From Onchidella celtica (Eukaryota; Mollusca; Gastropoda; Systellommatophora; Onchidiidae): 64,000 bases of DNA. A program made the translations under genes and the position numbers. Location of the stretch: NCBI GenBank assembly GCA_963931925.1, contig OZ007570.1:45835691-45899690 (forward strand), in the 5' to 3' direction. A model generated the notes under the pieces. The model did not search any database and was not told the DNA's origin. It was given only the letters and a program-made list of their open reading frames with translations. Each line of letters opens with the position of its first letter. Within the stretch, counting starts at the first letter, position 1. Below are positions 11,060-34,635 of this stretch, piece by piece.

Positions 11060-12419
11060 AGCGGGAAGCTAAGGACCGTCTGTTGTATTATATTCTTTTG
11101 TCCTTACTGTACTGATATGTTTCATTGACGTCAAAAACAAGACACCGAGCAACATGCAATGTACCGCTGCCATTTGGAGATAAACTGATTATGAAAAGAA
11201 AATGGAGAAGAGCGGGTTCTTTGAGAACAAGGGAAACTGAATTTTTTTTCCGAAACGTTTCTCAAAATGCTTTTCTCGCAAACTAGGTGTAAACCATTTA
11301 CAAAGATATAATACTTTAAGGTATAATTATTGAGTATGACTAGTTAGAGAAACATCTGGTACCCAGAGACAATTGAAATACTTTTATTTTGTGATAAATA
11401 GGCAACTTCATTACAATAGGTTTTTGCTTTTTTTGGGGGGTAGGAATCACTGTAGATCTTGTGAAGTAAAAGGGAACGAATGGTAAAATGCCCAAGTTTT
11501 GTGACATAAAGGAAAGCAAACAAATTGGTCATCAGGTTGAAAGGAATCTGCACAAAAAGATGAGGTATCATTGATGCCGACATGCGTCATCCACAAAATT
11601 CAGCTCGTTGTAGATAGATGGAACACTACACTGTGTGAAATTCTGCTGACAAGAATTTTGCAGGAAGGAGTGACCTTAAAGAAAAAAAAAAAGGTTCGGA
11701 GGCGAAACCAGCGACACAAAGCAAACTAGAGGAAAAAAAAAAAAAAGAGAGAGAGAAAAAAAACCTGCCCATCATTCCAAGTGTCCAAATCTGAAAAATA
11801 ACCTTCCGCAGGTCGAAAGAAATCAATGTACCTTCAGAATTTCACGCCAAACCGAAATGTTTGAGTGGTGATAGGTCTTGCTAAAATTTGCGCGTTTTTT
11901 TTTTTTTAAAGACAGATTTGAGGACTAAGCATTTATACCAGTAATATGAAAATGCATCGACGTTGATACAAATAACCGGACTGTTACCAGCATCAGAGAC
12001 AATTACAAGCATTACATTCTCTCAAGGCTGTGAACTATCGATCTGACATCTCGCGAACCACTTAATAATATGTAACAGTTCCATTGGAATAACAGCGTTT
12101 AAGTAAGGTGATCTCTTAACTAATAACACCAAGAAGGCAAGAGGAGAAGACAAAATATGCAAGAGATTACATAACCAACGCAGTTCATGCTAATAACAAA
12201 TTCCCATATATTATTTGGGACTTCTAAAAAAAAAAAATGGGTTGGTTTATTTGAACGTTGCTGCAATTGAATAAAACGAAAAGAGTGCAGCCGTATTCAG
12301 TGGGAAGCTGTTTGTTGATACAGTTTCATGAATACTATATATCATCATTATCTTTTGTACTTCGACAGACAGATACTGTAGATGAAATAGACACACTAGC
12401 AGTTACATAAAGAGATAGG

Positions 12420-12420
<1 letters not shown>
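11060..12420. other. Non-coding stretch
   Basis: No gene recognised. It contains several A-rich or T-rich runs (11681-11691, 11733-11762, 11898-11908, 12227-12238) and short ORFs without domains. Confidence 0.45.
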
Positions 12421-12706
<286 letters not shown>

Positions 12707-13469
12707 AGAATGCCACTGAACACCAAATTACTAAACGTCACTTTAACCAGCTGCATGTAACTGTCCATCTCAAAATTTTAGAGAAACATTGACAACAAAC
12801 ATCAAAGAATTATACAATAATACAATCATGTAACACAGTAGCCTCTGATGTTCTCCGCAAGCTATTCGTTGACATCAAATCCACACTATCATTCCTATAG
12901 AAAGAGTGACCCATCAATGGTATCAAAACTCCTCTGTACCAGGTACCGTGAGAAAGGCCACCGTCCTAACTCATTCATCGAAATTCGACAATAAATATTG
13001 ACAACCATTTAACGGGGTAGAGCTTGAGTCAACTGACTTTTTTTTCGACGTCCCCCAGCTCCATGTCAAGCGATTGTTGTCAGGCCAAATCCCGCGGGTT
13101 CATTCAAGTCAGCCATCGATGACGTCATCGGCCAAGGTCAGTGTGTCGTCAATAGTTTGTGGTATGATACTGGCTTTGTGTGGGTGGATGGACAAAGCGT
13201 TGGATGAACAGGACAGTGCTGGTGTATTACGCAAAAAGGCCGCATATGTCCAAAAACAAAGTTTATGGGTTTTCTGATTTATCCTTCCAGATGAAGTTTT
13301 GACATAAACAGTTTTTGAATCGCTTTATACCGACCCCGCTGTATTCTTTGTTCAATTTTGTTCAAAATCGCAGCACGATTAATCCCCAAGAAAAGGAAAA
13401 GATATGAATCACCTCTATTTGCAGAGCTTGCACTGGCCACCGGTAGAAAAATGAATAGTGTATAAACTG

Positions 13470-13873
13470 GCTACCTGTGTCACAAATGTATGTACAAAAA
13501 AGCACCAACTTCTTTAACTGATTTTTTGACTCTCTATATACCATCACGACATCTTATATATCATCTGCAGACACTAAAAAGTTTAAAAAGATGTCCCTTA
13601 AGACCATGGGTGAAAAATCGTGTTTTTTTTTTCAAGGACCTCAGATTTGGAATTCTCTGCCTCTGTCTTTGAGAGAGACTGAAAATTTTATGACATTTAA
13701 ACATCAGCTGAAGAGTCATCTTTTTACACTCTGAATGTCCATCTAGTTTTTTTTTCCAGAGTATGCCCGTGTATTGTGTGTGTGTGATGTATATAATATA
13801 AATGTTGTAAAACTCTTACAGCCTGGTTGTTAATGGGATGAAGCGCTATATAAATGCTGTGTATTATTATTAT
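13470..13873 (+). mobile_element. Decayed L2/CR1-like LINE, 3' end
   Basis: Broken frames contain the C-terminal signature of L2-type reverse transcriptases: a block like PQIWNSLPLSLRE (near 13645-13680) followed by FKHQLKSHLF. The sequence ends in a 3' tail GCGCTATATAAATGCTGTG followed by a TTA microsatellite at 13860-13876, the usual end of this group. Several stops interrupt the frame. Confidence 0.75.
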
Positions 13874-14534
13874 TAATTTCCAGTAATTCATGATAACCAA
13901 AGGAAACTAACAGTCGTACAAAATTTTAACCCTGATAGAAAGATAGAACATATTTCATTGAATAAAATAATGTTAAAAAGTGAATTTGACCTAGAGTTGG
14001 CGTACATTGTTTTTTTCTGGAAACACGACCTAGTGGTCAAGTAGGTCAAGTCAGCCTCTGGTGTCTTGTCATGAGGAGACAGGTCTACATAAACACACAG
14101 TCACTGTAGCCCGCAAAATCCTAACCTGCAGCTCCCCTCCTCCCCCGCTTCTGTCGCTCCCTTAAAAACCCCCAAGTCATAGCCTGTAACCAGATTTTGA
14201 TTTCAAACTTAATTTAACTTGACAAGATTAAAGTTATTATTCTCTCTCTCTCTCTCTCTCACACACAAATAAACCAAAAAAAATCACCACTATACAAAAA
14301 TCTCTTAGTGAGACTGTGAGCATCAGCTGTATTGTCTCATAATTAGAATGAATAGCACTGCTTTCAAAATTATGGCTGATAATCAACTGCGGACGAATCA
14401 TCTCGCAACATCCTGCCTACTCGGAAGGCGCTCTACACATACGAGGTAATCTTAACTTGTCTATCCTGATGCCGCAGGACTATTGTTAAAAATCGTGCTT
14501 TTAGTAGGCTATATATTATCATTTTTAATTACAG

Positions 14535-14816
14535 TTTCTGTTTCTGTTTTTGATATTATAAAATCTATTGTCAATCAATCTCTTCAAACAGGAATTGTTC
14601 CAACTTGTTTCAAAGAAGCCATCGTTATTCCATTATTGAAAAAACACAACTTAGACCCTGAGGACCTTAAAAAATTATCGCCCAGTTTCTAATCTTCCTT
14701 TTATCTCAAAGATCCTAGAAAAAGTAGTATTGGTGTACAATGTTAAGCGCCTTGAGGCCTCGGCGAAAGGCGCTATATAAATGCTCTTATTATTATTATT
14801 ATTATTATTATTATTC
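14535..14816 (+). mobile_element. L2-like LINE with internal deletion
   Basis: A reverse transcriptase fragment (INQSLQTGIVPTCFKEA, then VIPLLKK) is followed almost at once by the element's 3' tail GGCGCTATATAAATGCTC and (TTA)n at 14786-14813. The region between finger/palm and tail is missing, which points to internal deletion or a truncated template. The same motif block occurs in the fragment at the right edge of the window, from about 63735. Confidence 0.75.
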
Positions 14817-14819
14817 GAG

Positions 14820-16940
14820 ATCTGCGACTTAACGAAGGGTCCTTAATAAGGCTAGTTTAATATGGTTTAATAAGGATTAGATTTGGAAATCTTGGGAAGA
14901 AATTTAAGAATACGTTTGAACGTATTTGTAGGTCAGCGCTCGTTCCCAGTCATTGATATTTTTGGGACGAAATGAGCGAGAAGCGCAGCTGATCGAGAGA
15001 GGCGGCAAAGCCGACACCAAATAAAAACCTGAAGACACAGAAACACAGCGAACTTCCGGTCTATCAAGCGCGATGCGCGGTGATACACAACGTCATCCAA
15101 AACGAGGCTGATCCTGTTTCAAACATCACCCGTATGTTCCGAGCCGCTCGCGCCACACACCAAGTTTGTCTGATCAACTTGTCTGTCGCTCACCTCTTTT
15201 GTTTACCACGAAGATCAAAGGGCTTCAGACAAACCTTGTCCCCTCGCGAACCTGTCCTCGCTTGTTTGTTGCTTAGACCTCGCCATCATCCTTAGCAAAT
15301 TTGATCTCATCCTTTGTGTTTACACCCAACTGCTCGTCCAGCCAAAGACTTCATAACGGCAAGCTCTTTCAGTGTTAGGGTGGAATCTAGCGCCCCCTTT
15401 TGGCTGTACAGCAATAGAATTAATGAAAATAAACCCTTGACTCAACTAAATACCATATCTAGAAACTGTTATATGTATAATGTTGATAATGCCGTAATAC
15501 ATGTGTAATGCTGATTATGCAGGTCACTAATCATAAATAAGACTGACATGGTGGTCGAGGTCTCAAAAATGTGATTTTGGACAAAGTATTTCCCACTCTT
15601 ACCTTGTGAAATAAACAGAAAATCAGCAGTTTAAAATATGTTGAAATATTATGATGGGGCGATAATTTGGTGATGGCATAAGTATCTTTGGAACATTTTC
15701 ATTTTGAATCGTGCTCTGTAAATGTAGCGAATGTGATTCTGGACAAATGTTTTTTGCAACAATGAGCTTCTGTCAGTCTCATAATGTTCAAAATTTATAT
15801 ATATGAACTAAAACAACAACAACAAACAAACAAACAACACGAGTCCCGGTATATCAGTTGTTCAATCAATTTGTTCGTTTTTTAATTTTTGTCTGTTCAC
15901 CTTTCTTCATAAAATATCATTTTCAGTCCTAAAGGGTATAATGAAAAGGCTAATGCTTTCTTAAAATGTGTTGTGCTGGATAGGAAATTGATTTTCTTCC
16001 AGCTCCAAACTTCTTTTCTATCGTCTAAGAGGTAGAGTGAAGGTGTCGTCGGCACCAATGCATCAACAGCAATGTATCGTCATAGCGAACCGTCAGTTGC
16101 GCCATAAAGTAACTTTTTGATGTGCGGTCCGTGTAACTATTAAAAATACAGCTACCGTGTAAAGGTTTGCATTCGGAAAAGTTACTCTGGAGAATGTATC
16201 GGGATACCGTTGACTGCCAATGTCCACTGATGGTGGTTACATTTGAACCTTCGTTTCGAACTTATTTATAGCAAGCACCCCCCCCCCCCCAAACCCCTCC
16301 CACCCCATAGACACATAAAGAAATACGATTACCTCGCAATACGACTGCTCTCACAATATTTGATCGTAAAACTTATTCCTGCAGATAATTTTAATAGATA
16401 TTCCTGCGCATAGAGACTAATGAGGTTTAAAGTTCAGAAGCACATTGTACGTGCTTGATTTAAGTTTCACTCGTGGCCATTATTTTGTCTTTTGATTTGC
16501 CCTTGTTTGGTCCCTAAATTTTGGGATCTTGTCATATTATTTCGGAACAGAGCCAAAGGTAAGCTTGAAATCTGATGTTCCTGTTATGCGGTAATAATCG
16601 AATGCTACTAATTTATGCACAATTCTTTTGTATTTGAGAGGAATTAAATTATCACGTGTAGATATCTGGAGGGAAGAAAATTGCTGCTCCGTGTATTTAC
16701 AACTAATTTTAGATCACCATTAAAGTACGTAACTCAATAAATCTCAGGTCACGTAATGTCCTTTACCCTTCACAAATCGTCTCTTTAAAGCGACAAAGTC
16801 CTATCTCCACTTTCTGGCTGAACTGAGTTATACATCGTACACCACTTCTACGGGCCTTTTCCATTGTGTGTCAAATTAGCAAGCGGACTCTGTGTGTAAT
16901 TTGTAAGTATTACTAAAAACAACTGTATCTCTGAAAGCTA
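14820..16940. other. Non-coding stretch, partly GC-richer
   Basis: From about 14930 to 15330 the base composition is richer in G and C than its surroundings, with the near-palindrome AATACGTTTGAACGTATT near 14909. No domain was recognised in the small ORFs. A C run is present near 16278. Confidence 0.4.
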
Positions 16941-16947
16941 TGAGCAC

Positions 16948-17699
16948 ATGAGACTTCAGTCATCAATTTCTCAAAAGCTGTCAGAGGGGGTTAGAACCTT
17001 GTCATTCTATGGGGAAGAAATGGTTCAAAGGGGCATTAGCAATACTTCCGCAGTTTCCTCAAACCGACACAATATTATAAAACCGGATTTTACCCTAGAG
17101 AAACATTCTGTTATCACAAACCATCACGGAGACAGTTTCTTGACGGAAAGGCAAGAGAAAAGAGTCACAGCGACTGTTTGTTTCCACCGACAACCCTTTG
17201 TTGAAAGCGGATGAATGCGGCGCTACAGCACTGTTTGGTAGTGAGAGCATTTTGGTCCCCTTTATTCAAACTTGGGCAAGAAGTTTGCTATGTCTTTGAT
17301 CATCCCGGATTACGAAGGACAACACCAGCGATTCAGGTGGTTTTCACAAGAGAGTCGGAATGGCTGAGCTCACATAATATCGCTATACGATATCACTTCA
17401 ACGATGAAAATGAAAGTATATCGTGTTCACATTATTTTGATAGGTTTGGTTTAGGCCTGTCGCATGGGCGAAACTATTCCTGCTACAATCGTGTCTCAAC
17501 TAAATGTTTCGAGGATTTTTGTGGTATCAGACTTGTTTCTGTACTCAGCTATATTAGTGCTGTCATTATATTATTATATATGCTGGCGAGAGTAATTTCC
17601 ACGTCCACAAAGAAACTATTATTCGAAATAGTTATTTCAACAAAAAAGTTGCACTTTCGGCTGCCAAAGAATTTGAAGACGTTTTTCCTGTCGAAATAA
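16948..17699 (+). CDS. Unidentified ORF pair, possibly coding
   Basis: Two ORFs overlap by one codon's width in different frames: 88 codons (16948-17214) and 162 codons (17211-17699). The second has eight cysteines and one hydrophobic segment near residues 107-128 (VSVLSYISAVIILLYMLARV) followed by a basic tail, which could be a single-pass membrane protein. I do not recognise a family. There is no clear splice context. In AT-rich DNA an open frame of this length can arise by chance, so this entry is tentative. Confidence 0.2.
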
Positions 17700-17969
17700 A
17701 ACCTACAAAGTACATATTTACCTCACTGTGACATAGCCGATCCCCAAAGCCTGACTCAGAAGACTGGGCGGTGGGAAATGGGATGTGGGGGGTGGGGGGG
17801 GGGGCAGGGCACGGATATTCAATTATGTACACGTTACACGATTGTTTTATTCGGATATTTCAAGAGTCAAGAAGTTAATAACGTTCACAGTTACTGCCAT
17901 GATCAGCAACTAGTGATACAGTGATAATTGTGATGACTAAATTTGATATTATGGGTCTTTTCATTCTGT

Positions 17970-18090
17970 CTGCCTGCCTGTGTGTGTATGAGTGTGTGTG
18001 TGTTTGTCTGTATGACTGTTTAGCTCCCTGCCTGCCTGTGTGTGTGTGTGTCTGTCTGTCTGCCTGTCTCTCTCTCTCTCTCTCTCATTT
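17970..18090. repeat. TG/CTGT/CT compound microsatellite
   Basis: Successive runs of TG, TGCC, TGTC and CT repeats; any translation of them is an artefact. Confidence 0.85.
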
Positions 18091-18416
18091 GTGTGCAAAC
18101 AAATACATTCTTGTCCCAGCCAACCTGAACTCCATTTCCACTAAATCTCCTGAATCTTACTTTGACCCATTAAAAAACAAAATTTAGAAATTAATACACC
18201 TTTACTACAGGCCTCGTGTTCTTTTACTCCAAAGATTAATAATATATCATTAATTTATCTGGTCCTGGTTGCAGTACAATGTTTGCTAGACTAAGGCTTC
18301 ATATTATAAATCAGGCTCCACCTTTCTGTGCTGGTTTTCTCATTCTGCCTGAAATGTTTGTGTTTTACGTCTCTTTCCAGTTCAGTTTGACTTTGTCACA
18401 GATGTGGTTTGGGCTC

Positions 18417-18705
18417 TCGTCAGGCCTCCGAGGTGAGGGTACCTTAAAAATGCCCTGACAAAAATAATTATTTAGATTGGACCCGTGGGTGGTCGATGGG
18501 CGTTTCTGATAGGGTTTCCTCCTGTGCTATCGATCTATTACATTCTGTCTATCTTCTTGGTTTTTCGTAACGCAGTGTGACCATTATCTAGTCGACATGC
18601 TTTCTCCCAATTCAAAACCCGTTCCCGGCAAAATTCGAACGCAAAACATGTCGCACCCAGGACATCCTCTGTTACCACTGGACCACTGCGCTGTCGATAA
18701 ACCAT
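18417..18705 (-). mobile_element. Degraded tRNA-derived SINE
   Basis: On the minus strand, from about 18695, there is a tRNA-like head: an A-box-like GTGGTCCAGTGGTAA and, about 45 bases on, a B-box-like GCGTTCGAATTT. Conserved acceptor pairing is not evident, so it is not a working tRNA. Its body is only weakly similar to the SINEs at 53276 and 60990. Confidence 0.55.
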
Positions 18706-20880
18706 GGCCAAGACGCTTGAAATAACTTAAAACCAGCTTAACATACGAGATCTCCAACAACGACAAGCTTTGCCTCGAAAATTCTCATGCACAGAGGTTA
18801 AAAGCATATCGTCAAAAAGCGTATTCATTTTCAGCGTCTCGCCAATAGTTTTGACTTTCGAAACTCTTCGACTTGAGAGCTTAACTTTCAGATTACCGTA
18901 AATTGTTTCGAGCCGCTCAAATCTCGTCTGGAGACTGGTTTTTCTCCATTTGACGCGAGATTGTCACAAAAGCCTTTAAAGTACCGCCCAGATCTTAACA
19001 CACAAACTTCCTTGTTTGGAATCAGCCAGCGCCAGCTGCATTATTATCCTTCAACCATCTGAAGAATTCATAATTTTTAGGGTCCAGCACCAACGAGAAA
19101 AGATAAATTGGCTGGCAAGGTTTACGCCAACCAAACAGGTTGACGATTGCCAAAGGATGTGACTGAACATTGCTTGCATGATTGGAGGAGTGGAAACCAT
19201 ATCCTCCAGCGTCCAGAGCACACAGTAGGTAAGCCCCTCTCAACACCGGCCACTGCATTTGCAGCATACTTTATGTGTACCTCGTTTATAAACGGGGCAA
19301 TGGAACAGAAAAAGCCAATGGCCAGTTCCGCCCCGAGCTTGTATTTTGGCTGCAAGTGTCGCCGCTGTGGTTCGTCTTGTGGCCTTGTCGTTCAAACACA
19401 AAACATTGCTGTCTCTTCAAAAACAACAGCGACATTTAAAGAAAACAAAGTGGTTTGAAACAAAAAACGGAACCAGAGCTTTAAAGCCCAGCAAGTCATT
19501 CAGCAAGGAGATTGTGGGCAAGATAAGATTTAGAATTTACTTATAAACTTGAAATCAAGTTTTGTCGGCCAGGATTATTGAATACGAAGTTTGGATCAAA
19601 CAACCAGTAACAACCAAACAACAACAACAACAACATTAACAACAGTAATCGGAAGTCTAAAATGTTCTATGCAAAGGAGTATTAATTTTAGCTGATCTTT
19701 ATAACTTAGCACAAAATTTCGACTCCCACTCCCCCAATCACTCTAATGTATGGCAATATCTCTCCCCCCCCCCTCCCCAAACACACACACTTACTCAAAG
19801 GCAGTTTGTAAACAGAATGCTATTGATACATTCATAATTGAATTTTTCCCTTTTGATCCTTGGAAAATAATCCACTCTGTTCATCATAATAACATTAAAA
19901 ATAAGGATCACTTATGTTTTTGTTTCTCTCCAGCGAGAAGACGAACAATTCAAATATTGCGTCTGTTGTGTGCAGGGATATGTGAGCAAGTTTACCAGCT
20001 ACAATTTCATTTTTTTAAATCTTACTAAAATCCTTATATTACGACATTTTCTTTTTGTTAACTTTACAGAAGTGAGCGGAGAGCTCAGAGACATTACATT
20101 ATGCCTCATTTCAGTTTCTGTTGTTTTTGTATTATTTGTTACGCATGGCCTTGATACATACAACTTTTTCTTGTTGCCATATTTTGACTTGTCTTCAAGC
20201 CATGCTGAGACCTAACAGATTTTCTGTCGTTTTATAATTATTATTTCGCCAATCACTTTGGTCAAAGTAGATCTCGTTTACTTTGTGACAAAAAAGTAGC
20301 ACTATCACTATACCACATTATATTCAAGTCACCAATGACTGGTGCATTTCGTTAGTAATATCGGTTACTATGGTTTCCCATCTATAGGATTATTACAGTT
20401 TATTAATGTTATTCTAAATTCTCAGCATTGTTGGGAAAGGCCAAGAAATACTGTAAATGTTGGAAACGTCTGACATGTGATTTGATTATCCGAAGTATTG
20501 AAGAATGATATCCCAATTACATCATTGCTTCCTTAAATAAGACATATTAGTTTCGGCCTTTGACATGCCATAAATTATTCTCAAGTACTTAGCATGTGAT
20601 CGTTTTAGGTCACCTGAACTTATTTTATGGATGTTGCGCGTCTTATTATTTCCAGGGCCAGATAAACAAATTGCTGAAGGTTAAGAGGTGCCGGGGTCAG
20701 GTGGAGTCTTCTTCAATATAGGAACTTCAGATTTCACAAAAATACGGTTATGAGCGGTGAATAGAAAGTTATGAAAACGAAAACAAAACCTTGAAGAAGA
20801 ATGGGAACCTCTCTAATACCAACACCATCGCCCCAGACACCAATATGTCTATCACCACCTTCACCATAGAGGCATATCCT
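18706..20880. other. Non-coding stretch
   Basis: No gene recognised. A short CAA tract lies at 19618-19634. The segment 20110-20190 (containing ACATACAACTTTTTCTT) resembles 26560-26655 and probably belongs to repeat family C. Confidence 0.4.
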
Positions 20881-20883
20881 TAT

Positions 20884-21153
20884 CACCATGATCAACAGCA
20901 GCAGCTGCAGCAATAACAGCAACAACAACAACAATCTCGTCAACAACAACAACTATTACAACAGCAACAACAACAACAACAACAACAACACCTACAACAG
21001 TTTCATCAACAACAACAACAACAAAAACAGTATCAGCAACAACAATTAGATCATCAGCAACAACAACAATATCAGCAATAACTACATCATCAACAACAAC
21101 ATTAACAACAACACCAACAACATCAACAACAACAACATTAACAACAACAACAG

Positions 21154-21186
<33 letters not shown>

Positions 21187-21192
21187 TAACAA
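20884..21192. repeat. (CAA)n trinucleotide array, interrupted
   Basis: About 300 bp of CAA/CAG/ATCAACAAC repeats with interruptions. The valine-rich ORF on the minus strand is a repeat translation. Confidence 0.9.
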
Positions 21193-21489
21193 AAACGATC
21201 ATCTAAAACAAATAATCACGAACAAAACATTATTTTAACACCAGCAAGAAAAAACAACAATAACAAACTAGACAAACACAATACATAAAGGGTTAAATCA
21301 ACATACAAGTGCCATAAACAAGAATGCACAGATATATTCAGAAAATTGTAGTTTTATTATTTTGCTCATGCCAACACATTCTTGTGAAACATATCCCCTA
21401 TTTATTTACACAATTTCATACAATTTGTACATTGCTCAAACAGTTCACGCTGGCAAATTAAAATACATGTACATACTTGGACCTAACGC

Positions 21490-21729
21490 GACCTTGGTTC
21501 TCGTTTCTGCCAACTCCACTTTTTGCACAGTTGAGAAATTCGACGTTAAACTTTAGCGACTTTAGTATAATCCTACCGAATAAATCGGAACTGTGAAACG
21601 GCTTGATAAGTGCAACAACGTATTCTAAACAAAGTTCAAAGTGTGCATTTGTTATACTTTTTCTACCTACTAAAAGATCTCCAGTTTGTTTTTCAGAAAA
21701 TGGAGATAGAACAAAAGAGAACTAAGGTC
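21490..21729. mobile_element. MITE family E, copy 1
   Basis: A 240-bp element with terminal inverted repeats. The left end is GACCTTGGTTCTCG and the right end is GAGAACTAAGGTC. The consensus of the five copies in this window is GACCTTAGTTCTTGTTTGTT at each end. Conserved interior blocks are a cluster near CTTGATAAGTGC and GATCTCCAGTTTTTCAGAAA. No ORF and no clear target duplication. Confidence 0.8.
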
Positions 21730-22733
21730 CTGAAATCATCAAGAACTTTTTTACTTTCTCGCTCCTTTTACAGTTTAACTTTCATTTCATCGTTGCATAA
21801 ATCATTCTTTCTTTCTTTTTCGCATGTCACTCGTTTACTTTATTTTTCTCTTTCTCACTCTACATATTCAAATGTTTCACTCAAATAAGTACATTCGTCA
21901 TTAAAAATGCAAAGTGCAGCAAACGGTCTTAAAGAGACGCTGTGTTTTATAACAATATCGTCTTTACTATTCGCCTTACATAGCGCGACAAATGGCAGCT
22001 CCATAATTTATGGCTTTAGGCCTACTGAACCAGTTTCTCCCACTTGGGCTCCGCGCTAGGATAATCTGGTTCAGAGTTACTCATCCGTTTTTGTCGCACG
22101 CCCCACTTCAATTTTCAAAAAAAAAAAAAAAAACCCAAACAAACAACTAGCACCCCACCATAATGGGACAAATATAAAGTATAAAAAGAATTGAAAAACA
22201 TTTTATATATATTATTCAGTATGTATACATTCCAAAAAAGTTTTAATTGAAACTTTATTTCGAGTTTTATTCACTTGTTCCTTACTTCAGTGTGAGCCTT
22301 GCCCTATCCATGTAGAAGTTGATATAAACTATGAATTTAAGATTTCTACTAAAAATCCCATAGCCCCATGCTGAAGTCCCACGCCCTACCTTGAGAAGCG
22401 CTGATGTGGTCTTTTCCGGTACACACAACAATACATTGCAGCATTACACCTAACTCCACATTGCAGATTTTACAGAAAACAGCAAGAATGATAACTATTG
22501 GGCCCAACAGCCCGTAAGGCCGGCCCTGGTACAAGTGGTCACGTCACCAAATAGTTATCTAAGCAGTTTGTAAATGAAACCGACAAGCGAGCAAAATGCA
22601 GCAGGCAAAGACCAGAAATATCTCACGCAACATTTGCAACCACAACAAAAACATTATTTTCAGTCATCTTAATCAAACAAACACATTAATCATTTACATA
22701 ATATTCTATACTATCTGCAATTACCACAAAGCG

Positions 22734-22986
22734 GCCTTAGTTCTTGTTTGTTCCAACTCAACCTTTTGCATAACTAAGAATTCGAATTCGACATTAAACA
22801 TTTGGGGCTTTCGTATTGTGCTCATGCTAAGGACTTACAATAAATCGGATCCCTGAAATCAGCCTGATAAGTGCCACAACGCATTTTAAACCAGTGTCAA
22901 AGTGTACATTTGTTATGCCTCTTCTACATACTAACAGATCTCCAGTTTTTCAGAAAATGGAGCTGGAATAAACAAAAAATAAGATC
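22734..22986. mobile_element. MITE family E, copy 2
   Basis: The left end GCCTTAGTTCTTGTTTGTTC and a decayed right end (AATAAACAAAAAATAAGATC) match the family. The interior holds CTGATAAGTGCCACAACGCA and ACAGATCTCCAGTTTTTC. It lies about 1 kb from copy 1 in the same internal orientation. Confidence 0.8.
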
Positions 22987-23779
22987 ACGACAAACTGAAT
23001 GATTGTTCCAAACCAGTGACTCAGACTGAGTCTGCCATAAGGAGCCATCCTGAAAGTACGTATTGTCGATTTTGGCGACTTTCGACCCGTTCTCACCGAG
23101 TACACTTTTCATACGTTTGGCTTCACTGTATCAGAGGTGTCCACCAACCACCGATACACATACGAGAAGAAACACCTTTTTTTTTTTCAAACAGGAAAGT
23201 ATTTCTGCTGTGCTGATTTTTCAGTAGGCCCCTACGTCCACGAATGTTCCAGTACAACCGTATAGGAACAACACTGCGTACAGTACACTGCCTCCCACCG
23301 GCATTTCTGCAATGAAGTTTACGTGCCGTGGAATATAATGCAAAGAACTGAACAATAAAAGTCTTGGCATTGTTTGTTTTTGAAATCAGGGAAGATTTTG
23401 TTGAATGAAGATCTGTGACCTTTTCCTTCTGTTTTCAGCAGTATAATCCCATGCCAAGGTGCCAGGTTTTTCTCTCACGTAGTGCCGAAGTGTTCCCGAC
23501 ACGTAAATCAAAACCAATAGAGATCTTTGGTTGCCTCCTGAAGGCCAGCGGCGTCTATAGCTGCGGAGAGACAAGGAGATGGGTGTTGTGGTTAATTGAC
23601 GCCGACATTGAGCGATAAATTCGTGAATTTGATGTTTCGGGTCGGCGTGGGTCAACGCAGACATATTGTTAGTACTTAATGGCTGCCACAACCGTTTGTG
23701 TGTCAGCGATGATGAATGTTTGAGGGTCGGAAGGGGGAGAGGGGGGGGGGGGAGAAAGAAAACATACACACAAGCGAGA

Positions 23780-23815
23780 TAGATAGAAAAACAGACAGGT
23801 AGACACACAGACAGG

Positions 23816-23849
<34 letters not shown>

Positions 23850-23850
23850 C

Positions 23851-23895
<45 letters not shown>

Positions 23896-24011
23896 CAGAC
23901 AGTCTGACAGACAGACAGATAGGCAGACAAAGAGGGAAGAATGATCGAAGAAAGAGAAGTTATTAAGGTATGAACATTCTCCTTTTCTATTTCTCTGACT
24001 CTCTTTCTAAT

Positions 24012-24042
<31 letters not shown>

Positions 24043-24045
24043 ATG
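23780..24045. repeat. GATA/GACA array plus a CAA array
   Basis: (GATA)n with one interruption at 23815-23895, GACA repeats to about 23925, and (CAA)n at 24013-24042. These lie just beyond the 3' end of the Vgll gene. Confidence 0.9.
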
Positions 24046-24279
24046 AACAGGACTAGCATCAGATCTACACTATAGAGATGATCCCCCCTCCACTACCTAC
24101 CTTTTCCACACACGAGTATTCGCTCTCCTCTTCCACCCTCTTTCCCCATGGTAGCAGTACTCAAGAATCACGCATTCGCATTCACAAAGTGGCTGACCGC
24201 CTGACTTACTGACTCACATACACAGTCACTCAAAGAGCCACTGACCGCTGACACTGACTATACAGATTGATTCATTTAT

Positions 24280-24442
24280 CACTCATTCACTTACCCACTC
24301 ACTCACTCATTCACTCTCTCACTCACTCACTCACTCACTTGCTCACTCGCTCGCTTGCTCACTGACTGACTCACTGACTCACTCATTCACTCACTCATTC
24401 ACTCTCTCTCTCGCTCACTCACTCACACACCTACTCACTCTC

Positions 24443-24452
<10 letters not shown>
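24280..24452. repeat. Degenerate (ACTC)n array abutting the Vgll stop codon
   Basis: ACTC/ATTC/GCTC tetranucleotides run from about 24280 to 24450. On the minus strand the first repeat units supply the final codons of Vgll, Gly-Glu-stop (GGTGAGTGA). Confidence 0.9.

Positions 24453-34635
<10,183 letters not shown>

Noticed and set aside
20861-21202. Valine-rich 113-codon ORF
   Set aside because: Translation of a CAA array.
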